NCBI RefSeq assembly: GCF_039523175.1
Contig: NZ_BAAAEU010000006.1
Coordinates: forward strand, 434,001-498,000
Length of the DNA: 64,000 nt
Direction of reading: 5' to 3'
Origin: Dokdonella_A soli
Lineage (GTDB): Bacteria; Pseudomonadota; Gammaproteobacteria; Xanthomonadales; Rhodanobacteraceae
The notes under the pieces are model-generated. The model ran no database searches. It was not told where the DNA came from and worked only from the letters and a program-made list of their open reading frames with translations. Positions within the stretch are counted from its first letter, which is position 1. Every line of letters begins with the position of its first letter. Positions 15,549-21,982 of the stretch are shown piece after piece. The position numbers and the translations under genes were made by a program.

Positions 15549-16189
15549 TGCCGGGTTTCCTTGTGGGTCTCGAGCGGCAGCACGGGCTGCTGCAGCTCGA
15601 CGCGGCCTTCGCCGGACATGATCTTCTTGAACTCGGCGCGACTGACCGAGACATAGCGCTCGTTGCCGCCGATCTCGACCTGAGGCCCGTCGGTGACCGC
15701 GCGGCCATGCTCGTCGACGCGCACGACCATCGTCGCCTTCCTGCCGGTATGGCAGATCGTCTTGATCTCGATCAGGTTGTCGGCCCAGGCCAGCAGGTAC
15801 TGGCTGCCTTCGAACAGCTCGCCGCGGAAATCCGTGCGCAAGCCGTAGGCCAACACCGGGATGCCGAGCGCATCGACCACGTCGCTGAGCTGCCAGGCCT
15901 GCGCCTTGCTGAGGAATTGCGCTTCGTCGACGAGCACGCAGTCGAGCTTGCCGTGCACCGCGATGTCGGCCTGCGCGATTGCAAGCAGATCGTCCTCGCG
16001 TGTGAAACGCCTCGCGTTCGCGCGCAGGCCGATCCGCGAAGCGACCACGCCCTCGCCCGCGCGCGTGTCGAGCTGCGGGGTCAGGATCAGCGTGCGCATG
16101 CCGCGCTCGGTATAGTTGTAGGCGCTCTGCAGCAAGGTCGTGGTCTTGCCGGCGTTCATTGCCGAATAGTAGAAGTAGAGTTTGGCCAT
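15545..16189 (-). CDS. tdk: Thymidine kinase (type II)
   Basis: Phosphorylates thymidine to dTMP in nucleotide salvage. The protein is 214 aa. The P-loop is in SAMNAGKTTTLLQ (about residues 9-21), the DEAQFL catalytic-Glu motif is at about 88-93, and a lasso region with YGLRTDFRGELFEGS follows. The zinc-binding site looks reduced: only one Cys is seen in IKTICHTGRKATMVV, where E. coli-type enzymes have a CxxC-like pair. The start at 16189 immediately borders an inverted repeat shared with the divergent rep gene. Confidence 0.94.
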   Translation of the reverse strand: MAKLYFYYSAMNAGKTTTLLQSAYNYTERGMRTLILTPQLDTRAGEGVVASRIGLRANARRFTREDDLLAIAQADIAVHGKLDCVLVDEAQFLSKAQAWQLSDVVDALGIPVLAYGLRTDFRGELFEGSQYLLAWADNLIEIKTICHTGRKATMVVRVDEHGRAVTDGPQVEIGGNERYVSVSRAEFKKIMSGEGRVELQQPVLPLETHKETRQ

Positions 16190-16194
16190 TGAGA

Positions 16195-16352
16195 GCCGGG
16201 AATCGGGAATGGAGAATCGGGAATTGGAGGAGCCAAGCTCATCCCTGCAACAAGTGTGGCACAGTATCAAACAGCGTCTGGTGTGGTTGGCGACATCGAT
16301 CCCAACGCTTTCCGAGTCCCGATTCTCCATTCTCCATTCCCGATTCCCGGCT
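16195..16352. repeat. Long inverted repeat filling the tdk-rep divergent gap
   Basis: The left arm (16195-16222), beginning GCCGGGAATCGGGAATGGAG, has its reverse complement at 16318-16352. The right arm carries one extra 7-bp unit (AATGGAG). The arms touch the two start regions and enclose about 95 bp, leaving little room for promoters outside them. Related GGGAATCGGGAA sequences are common short repeats in xanthomonads. Confidence 0.75.
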
Positions 16353-16357
16353 TCATC

Positions 16358-18334
16358 ATGCTCAACCCGCAACAACGTGCCGCCGTCGAGTACTGCGACG
16401 GCCCCCTGCTCGTGCTTGCCGGCGCGGGCTCCGGCAAGACGCGCGTGATCACCGAAAAGATCGCGCACCTGATCAAGCGCCGCAACGTCGCGGCTGCGAA
16501 GGTCGCGGCGATCACGTTCACCAACAAGGCCGCCCGCGAGATGCGCGAGCGCGTCGGCCGGCTGGTTTCGGGAAGCGCGGCCGAAGGACTCACCGTCTGC
16601 ACGTTCCATGCGCTCGGGCTCAAGTTCCTGCAGATCGAGCACGCGCGCGCGGACCTGCGCCGCGGCTTTTCGGTGCTCGACGCGGACGACACGCAGGGCA
16701 TGATCAAGGAACTCGCGCCGAAGGGCATCAAGCCGGACGTGCTGTACGCGCTGCAGTCGCTGGTGTCGCGCGCGAAGAACGAAGGCCTCACGCCCGAACA
16801 GGCGGCCGCGCGCGCGACGAGTGCACGCGAGCGCGAGGCCGCGGACATCTATGCGCGCTACCAGAAGCGCCTCGCCGCGTTCAATGCGGTCGATTTCGAC
16901 GACCTGATCCGCCTGCCGCTCGCCGTGCTCGAAAACGACGCCGAGGCGCGCGGTGGCTGGCAGGAGCGCATCCGCTACCTGCTGATGGACGAATACCAGG
17001 ACACCAACAGCGCACAGTACCGGCTGATCAAGGCGCTGGCCGGCGAGCGCGGCGCGTTCACCGCGGTCGGCGACGACGACCAGAGCATCTACGCGTGGCG
17101 GGGCGCGAATCCGGAGAACCTTGCCGAGCTGTCGCGTGACTATCCGAAGTTGCGCGTGGTCAAGCTCGAACAGAACTACCGTTGCGCGCGGCGCATCCTG
17201 CGTGCGGCGAATGCGGTCATCGCGAACAATGCACACTTGTTCGAGAAGAAACTGTGGAGCCAGGAAATCGAAGGCCCGCCAATCCGCGTCGTCGAATGCC
17301 GCGACGACGAGCACGAGGCCGAGTGCGTGGCCGGCGCGATCGCGCACCTGGCCGAGAAGCACAAGACGCCGTGGCACGAGTTCGCGGTGCTGTACCGCGG
17401 CAACCACCAGTCGCGCGCGCTGGAGAAGGCGCTGCGCCTCGCGCGCGTGCCGTATCACGTGACCGGCGGTACCGCGTTCCTCGACCGCGCCGAGGTCAAG
17501 GACCTGCTCGCGTATCTGCGCCTGATCAACAACCCGGACGACGACGCGGCGTTCCTGCGCGTGGTCAACCTGCCGCGCCGTGATATCGGCGCGGCCACGC
17601 TGGAGAAGCTCGGCGAACTTGCCGGTGCGCGCCATTCCTCGCTGCTGCGCGCGGCGCAGAGCGATGCGGTGCTCGGCCAGCTCGCCGGCCGCGCGGCTTC
17701 GTCGCTGGTCGGCTTCGCCAGCCTGGTGCGCGAGCTCGCCGCGAAAGCCGAGCGCCTACCCGCGGCGGAGCTCGTCGAGGAACTGATCCGGCGCATCGGC
17801 TACGCCGAACACATCGCGGCGCAGGTCAAGGAACCGGTATTGCGCGAACGCCGCATCGAGAATCTCAAGGAACTCTCCGAATGGTTCCGCGCGATGCAGA
17901 AGGACGGCGCCGCCGGCGATCTCGCCGCCCAGCTCGCGCTGCTCAGCCACGGCGACCGTGACGATCCCGGCAATTCGGCGCGGCTGATGACCTTGCACTC
18001 GGCGAAGGGACTCGAATTCCGTTTCGTGTTCCTGGTCGGCGTCGACGACAACACGTTGCCGCACGAGGGCAGCGTCGCGGAAGGACGCGTCGAGGAAGAG
18101 CGTCGCCTGCTGTACGTCGGCATCACGCGTGCGAAGGAGCAGCTCTCACTTTCGTATGCGAAACGCAAGAAGCGTTTCGGCGAGATCCTCGTCAACGAAC
18201 CGAGCCGGTTCCTGAAGGAGCTGCCGTCCGCGGACCTTCACTGGTCCGGCCAGGATCCCGAACAGGATGCGGCGCACAAGCAGGAACTCGCCTCGTCGCA
18301 TATTGCGCGGCTGGCGAGTTTGCTCGCCGACTGA
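16358..18334 (+). CDS. rep: ATP-dependent DNA helicase Rep
   Basis: A superfamily 1A 3'-5' helicase that helps replication forks past obstacles. The protein is 658 aa. Motif I is AGAGSGKTRVI (about residues 23-33), Ia is FTNKAAREM, II is MDEYQDTN, III is GDDDQSIYAWRGA, V is LHSAKGLEF and VI is LYVGITRAKEQL. Length and motif spacing fit Rep rather than the longer UvrD with its extra C-terminal region. It is divergent from tdk across the inverted repeat. The C-terminal tail after motif VI is short, ending LLAD. Confidence 0.92.
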   Translation: MLNPQQRAAVEYCDGPLLVLAGAGSGKTRVITEKIAHLIKRRNVAAAKVAAITFTNKAAREMRERVGRLVSGSAAEGLTVCTFHALGLKFLQIEHARADLRRGFSVLDADDTQGMIKELAPKGIKPDVLYALQSLVSRAKNEGLTPEQAAARATSAREREAADIYARYQKRLAAFNAVDFDDLIRLPLAVLENDAEARGGWQERIRYLLMDEYQDTNSAQYRLIKALAGERGAFTAVGDDDQSIYAWRGANPENLAELSRDYPKLRVVKLEQNYRCARRILRAANAVIANNAHLFEKKLWSQEIEGPPIRVVECRDDEHEAECVAGAIAHLAEKHKTPWHEFAVLYRGNHQSRALEKALRLARVPYHVTGGTAFLDRAEVKDLLAYLRLINNPDDDAAFLRVVNLPRRDIGAATLEKLGELAGARHSSLLRAAQSDAVLGQLAGRAASSLVGFASLVRELAAKAERLPAAELVEELIRRIGYAEHIAAQVKEPVLRERRIENLKELSEWFRAMQKDGAAGDLAAQLALLSHGDRDDPGNSARLMTLHSAKGLEFRFVFLVGVDDNTLPHEGSVAEGRVEEERRLLYVGITRAKEQLSLSYAKRKKRFGEILVNEPSRFLKELPSADLHWSGQDPEQDAAHKQELASSHIARLASLLAD

Positions 18335-18388
18335 GGAGGCGGCATCGGGCGTCGTCGGACCGTGGGCGCTCGATACGTGAGCCCCGCC

Positions 18389-18416
18389 GTTCGCCCTGAG
18401 GTATCGAAGGGCGAAC
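18389..18416. repeat. Dispersed palindromic repeat (GTTCGCCC family), copy 2
   Basis: A perfect arm pair GTTCGCCC/GGGCGAAC with centre TGAGGTATCGAA, followed 30 bp later by a degenerate inverted copy (CTTCGATACCTCAGCGCGAACGG, 18449-18471). The 173-bp gap between rep and the minus-strand permease holds only these repeats. Confidence 0.75.
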
Positions 18417-18507
18417 TTCGCATCCCTCCGAACGGAGGGCTGGCGCGCTTCGATACCTCAGCGCGAACGGCTCAGGTGATGTCGCCCGCTTTCAAGCCGA
18501 TGCGGCA

Positions 18508-19518
18508 TCAGATCAACTTCCCCGCTTCCAGCTCGCGCTTCAGGTACGCATAGTAGATCGGCGCCGCGATCACCCCGGCCGAGCCGAACGCGGCCTCCAT
18601 GAACAGCATCGCGATCAGCAGCTCCCAGGCGCGCGCGCGGATCTGCGTGCCGACGATGCGCGCATTGAGGAAGTATTCGAGCTTGTGGATCAGGATCAGG
18701 AACACCAGCGCGGCAATGCCGACGCCGAGCGACACCGACAGACCGACCACGAAGATCAGCGTGTTCGAGATCAGGTTGCCGATCACCGGCAGCAGGCCGG
18801 CGATGAAAGTCGCCGCGACCAGGCTCTTGGCAAGCGGCAGCTCGATGCCGAACAGCGGCAGCACGACGAGCAGGAAGATTCCGGTGAACGCGGTATTGAT
18901 CGCGGAGATCTTGACTTGCGCGAACACGATATCGTGGAACGCATGGACCAGGCGCGAGCAGCGCGCGACCAGCGCGTCGGCCAGCGGTCCGCCACGCGTG
19001 CTGGGGAGCGCGCTGGCGAGCGCGACCATTGCGCCGAGGATCATGCCGATCAACAGGTGCACGATCACGCGCGCGGCGGTTTTGCCGGCGAGCTGCAATT
19101 GCGTGGCGTGCTGGCGCAGCCAGTCGATCGCGGCGGTGCGGAAGTCCTCGATGCTGTCCGGCAGATGATCGACCACGATCTGCGGCAGCTGCCCGCGTGC
19201 GCGATCGATCAGCGGCATCATGTTCTCGAAGACCATGCGCGGGTTGCCGAGCTCGCTGCGCAGAAACGCGATCGCGCCGATGATGATGAGCGTGAGGATG
19301 CCGACCACGACCACGCTGAGCAGCGCGACGATCACACCGTGCGCGCGCGCGCCGGGCAGGTGGCGCTGCAGGGGCGGTGCGAGCACGTCGACCAGCGTGT
19401 ACACGAGCAGGCCGGCCAGCAGCGCGGGCAGCAGGTGCAGTTCGAGGATCAGGAACAGCGCCAGCGCGGCAAGCAGGTAGCTGGCAATGTTCAGGCGCGA
19501 GCCGAACGGCAGGTCCAT
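18508..19518 (-). CDS. AI-2E family (PerM-like) membrane transporter
   Basis: The protein is 336 aa from the ATG at 19518 (MDLPFGSRLNIASYL). About seven or eight hydrophobic segments are visible, including YLLAALALFLILELHLLPALLAGLLVYTLV as a long N-terminal pair, GVIVALLSVVVVGILTLIIIGAIAFL, and the C-terminal FLLVVLPLFGIELPLAKSL and LLPVIGNLISNTLIFVVGL stretches typical of the family. A soluble domain with DHLPDSIEDFRTAAIDWLRQH sits between the second and third membrane regions. Substrates in this family vary and are often unproven. Confidence 0.8.
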   Translation of the reverse strand: MDLPFGSRLNIASYLLAALALFLILELHLLPALLAGLLVYTLVDVLAPPLQRHLPGARAHGVIVALLSVVVVGILTLIIIGAIAFLRSELGNPRMVFENMMPLIDRARGQLPQIVVDHLPDSIEDFRTAAIDWLRQHATQLQLAGKTAARVIVHLLIGMILGAMVALASALPSTRGGPLADALVARCSRLVHAFHDIVFAQVKISAINTAFTGIFLLVVLPLFGIELPLAKSLVAATFIAGLLPVIGNLISNTLIFVVGLSVSLGVGIAALVFLILIHKLEYFLNARIVGTQIRARAWELLIAMLFMEAAFGSAGVIAAPIYYAYLKRELEAGKLI

Positions 19519-19632
19519 GGGCGTCCCGGGCGTCGAAGCGGAGTGGCGTGGACGACCGCGCCCATCCGAGGTGCGCGACGTCGTGTCATAAACTAACCGG
19601 ATCGTATGCGTTGACCGCGTCAATTCCAATCC

Positions 19633-19782
19633 AGGGCCTGTTGATAATTTCCCAGCCGGTCGGTTTGTGTGCAGGGCGGCGTCATCGCTCGGTCATGTAT
19701 CGACATACACTCCCTCACTCTTCCTTGCCCTGCACACAAACCGATCCCGGCGCGATCGGTTGGGAAACTGTCACCAGACCCT
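19633..19782. mobile_element. Non-coding inverted-repeat element, MITE-like
   Basis: A 150-bp element with imperfect 22-bp terminal inverted repeats: left AGGGCCTGTTGATAATTT..., right (reverse complement) AGGGTCTGGTGACAGTTT..., 17 of 22 positions identical. Inside lies a perfect 16-bp inverted pair, GGTTTGTGTGCAGGGC (19662-19677) with its complement at 19727-19742. The whole could fold into one long hairpin. There is no transposase and no clear target-site duplication, so it may be a MITE or an IS remnant. It fills the gap between the AI-2E gene and the phosphatase gene. Confidence 0.6.
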
Positions 19783-19805
19783 AAGGCATCCACCACGGAG
19801 TCAGC

Positions 19806-20696
19806 ATGTCGAAAGTTCCTGTTTGCGTCGTCCTGTGCGCCGCACTGCTCGCCGGTTGCGCCACCGCGCCGAAGTCGTCCGCGCCACGATCGCCCACCGC
19901 CGCGGCTGCCGCGCCGGCCGGCGCGGCAGCCAACGACAACCTCAATGCGGTCGCGTGGACGCAGACCGCGGTGGAGCATGACCTGATCTATCGCGAGGTG
20001 TACGCACAGGCGAGCGAGAAGCTGCTGAAGGCGCTCAAGGACCGCAATTGGGATGCACTGTCGCACGCGGAGCGCACGAACGCACCAAAGGGCCTCAAGC
20101 CCGCGGTCATCGTCGACATCGACGAGACCGTGCTCGACAACTCGCCTTACCAGGCGCGCCTCGTCGCGAATGGCGGCGACTACAACGAATTCACCTGGGC
20201 CGAGTGGTGCCACGAGAAGGCCGCGAAGCCGTTGCCGGGCGCGCTGGAATTCACGCAACTGGCCGCGAAGCACGGCGTGACGGTGTTCTATCTCTCGAAC
20301 CGCGCGCAGGACCTCAACGAGGCGACCCTGGAGAACCTGCGCGCGGACGGCTTCCCGCTGGCCAGCGGCGAGCAGGTGTTCTTCGGACTCGGCACCGTCG
20401 TCGCGGGCTGCGAGCAGGTCGGCACTGAGAAAGGCTGCCGGCGCCAGCTGATCGGCCGCAAGCACCGCGTGCTGCTCCAGCTCGGCGACCAGCTCGGCGA
20501 TTTCGTCGACGTGCTGGCGAACACGTCGGAGGGCCGCCGCGCCGCGGTCGCCGCGTACCAGGGCTGGTTCGGCGAGCGCTGGTTCGTCTTGCCGAACCCG
20601 ACCTACGGTTCGTGGGAGCCCGCGCTGTTCAACAACGAGTGGTCGCGCCCGGCGGCGGAACGGCGGCAGAACAAGATCGACGCGTTGCGCAAATAA
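19806..20696 (+). CDS. HAD-superfamily acid phosphatase, lipoprotein e(P4) family
   Basis: The protein is 296 aa. It has a lipoprotein signal peptide ending in the lipobox LLAGC (Cys19), so it is anchored to a membrane facing the periplasm. The nucleophile motif is VDIDETVLDNSPYQA (about residues 103-117), FYLSNR is motif II, and LQLGDQLGDF supplies the acidic motif IV. P4-type enzymes hydrolyse nucleotides and other phosphomonoesters outside the inner membrane. It follows the MITE-like element, which may have placed or displaced its promoter. The gene is monocistronic. Confidence 0.88.
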   Translation: MSKVPVCVVLCAALLAGCATAPKSSAPRSPTAAAAAPAGAAANDNLNAVAWTQTAVEHDLIYREVYAQASEKLLKALKDRNWDALSHAERTNAPKGLKPAVIVDIDETVLDNSPYQARLVANGGDYNEFTWAEWCHEKAAKPLPGALEFTQLAAKHGVTVFYLSNRAQDLNEATLENLRADGFPLASGEQVFFGLGTVVAGCEQVGTEKGCRRQLIGRKHRVLLQLGDQLGDFVDVLANTSEGRRAAVAAYQGWFGERWFVLPNPTYGSWEPALFNNEWSRPAAERRQNKIDALRK

Positions 20697-20704
20697 GCGT
20701 TAAA

Positions 20705-20753
20705 GAACAGCATGTTATCTAATAATATCTAAGGTGTTGCATTAGATGTTCCG
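20705..20753. promoter_or_regulatory. A+T-rich dyad overlapping a promoter
   Basis: ATCTAAT (20717-20723) pairs with ATTAGAT (20741-20747), and the flanking GAAC (20705-20708) pairs with GTTC (20748-20751). The right arm overlaps the -35 region of the promoter at 20737. In a genome of very high G+C this A+T-rich patch stands out and may be an operator. Confidence 0.45.
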
Positions 20754-20765
20754 TGTAAGTATATT
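20737..20765 (+). promoter_or_regulatory. Candidate sigma-70 promoter for a short transcript or for the lipoprotein gene
   Basis: A -35-like TTGCAT (20737-20742), a 17-bp spacer and a -10 box TATATT (20760-20765). The -35 is weak (three of six) but the -10 is strong and the spacing is ideal. Transcription would start near 20772. Confidence 0.5.
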
Positions 20766-20771
20766 CGCGCA

Positions 20772-20908
20772 CTGGAATCACGGTGACGCAACCGAACAAG
20801 CGCCCAGAACCGGACACGCAACCGGACAAACCAGAGAACGACGTACAAGTTCCCCCTCCGGCGACTGCCGGATTGAACCCGGACGGTCCGCCCTCCGGGT
20901 TTTCTTTT
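20772..20908 (+). ncRNA. Candidate small RNA or attenuated leader before the lipoprotein gene
   Basis: A transcript from the promoter at 20737 would run about 135 nt to the terminator at 20876. It contains a small hairpin CCGGCGACTGCCGG (20859-20872) directly before the terminator stem. An alternative reading is a GTG-started extension of the lipoprotein gene from 20783, but that would place a long polar tail before a clear signal peptide. No known RNA family was recognised. Confidence 0.35.
20876..20908 (+). terminator. Intrinsic terminator upstream of the lipoprotein gene
   Basis: The stem AACCCGGA/TCCGGGTT (20876-20883 with 20894-20901) is followed by TTTTCTTTT. It lies about 90 bp before the lipoprotein ATG, so it ends either an upstream short transcript or acts as an attenuator. 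Confidence 0.7.
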
Positions 20909-20995
20909 GCACGCGCCGCGCGCAACGGCGGACAGTGGCTGCCCCGCCGGCCCGCTGATAAAGTTCGCGCCCTTCCTACCGTTCGGGGACTTCCC

Positions 20996-21931
20996 ATGTT
21001 CAAGCCCATCGTCCGCACCGCGTTGGCGGCGTCGTTGCTCGTCTTCGTCGCCGGCTGCGAACAGAAGCCGGCCGATTCCGGCGCGGCAGTCGCTCCGGCC
21101 GTGGCAAGCGCTCCCGACGCGGCGATCCGCAAGTCCATCGACCTGCTCAAGCAGGGCGACATCGCCGGCCTGATGCAGAACTCGATGCCGCCGGCCGAGT
21201 TCGAGAAAGCCAAGGCCGACTGGACCAAGGACACCCACGACAAGCCGATCACCGACGAGGACCGCCAGAAGTTCGCCGAGACGATGGGCAAGCTGACCGC
21301 GCCGGACGCGGAGCAGAAGCTGTTCGCCGAGATCGAGCCGCAGCTCAAGCAGTTCGACGCGCAGTACCAGCAGCAGATCCCGATGTACGTCGCGATGGGT
21401 TCGAGCTGGCTGCAGGGCATGGTCCAGCAGAACAAGGACATGTCCGAGGACTCCAAGCAGCAGGCGGTCGCCGCGATCAACGCGCTCGGCACCTGGGTGC
21501 AGAAGACCCACTTCACCGATCCGGATTCGGTCAAGAAAGTGCTCGCGATCGCCAGCAAGTCCGCGCGCGACATCAACCTGAAGACGCTCGACGAGGCACG
21601 CGCGCTGAACTTCGACCAGGCGATGCAGAAGGCGCGGGTCGCGTTCCTCGGCTTCAAGGACGCGCTCGGCGTGTACGGCTTCTCGCTCGACCAGACGCTG
21701 GATTCGGTCAAGCCGGAGGTCGTCTCGAACGATGGCAAGACGGCGAAGGTGAAGGTCTCCTACGCGCTGCTCGGCACGCCGCTGACGACCGAGACCGAAA
21801 TGGTCAATGTCGATGGCCGCTGGTATGGCAAGGATGCGATCGAGAAGCTCAGCCAGAAGAAGGCCGAGGAAGCCGCAGCGGCTCAGCAGAAGTCTGCCGA
21901 CACGGCCGCCGCGCCGGCTTCGCAGAACTGA
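20996..21931 (+). CDS. Putative outer-membrane or periplasmic lipoprotein, unknown function
   Basis: The protein is 311 aa from the ATG at 20996. The signal peptide MFKPIVRTALAASLLVFVAGC ends in a lipobox (FVAGC, Cys21). The mature part is helical and rich in charged residues (AEFEKAKADWTKDTHDKPITDEDRQKFAETMGKL) with a beta-type end (KVKVSYALLGTPLTTETEMVNVDGRWYGKDAIE) that reads like a small ligand- or peptide-binding add-on. The Ala/Gln-rich C-terminus is low complexity. I do not recognise a named family. It lies between the P4 phosphatase and plsB. Confidence 0.65.
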   Translation: MFKPIVRTALAASLLVFVAGCEQKPADSGAAVAPAVASAPDAAIRKSIDLLKQGDIAGLMQNSMPPAEFEKAKADWTKDTHDKPITDEDRQKFAETMGKLTAPDAEQKLFAEIEPQLKQFDAQYQQQIPMYVAMGSSWLQGMVQQNKDMSEDSKQQAVAAINALGTWVQKTHFTDPDSVKKVLAIASKSARDINLKTLDEARALNFDQAMQKARVAFLGFKDALGVYGFSLDQTLDSVKPEVVSNDGKTAKVKVSYALLGTPLTTETEMVNVDGRWYGKDAIEKLSQKKAEEAAAAQQKSADTAAAPASQN

Positions 21932-21982
21932 GCGCCCCGACGCGCGGCCCGCGTGTGCGGCCGCGCGCATTAAACTTAGCTC

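Noticed and set aside
20783..20995. An in-frame N-terminal extension of the lipoprotein gene from a GTG
   Set aside because: The extension would place about 70 polar residues before a clear lipoprotein signal peptide, and it crosses an intrinsic terminator.
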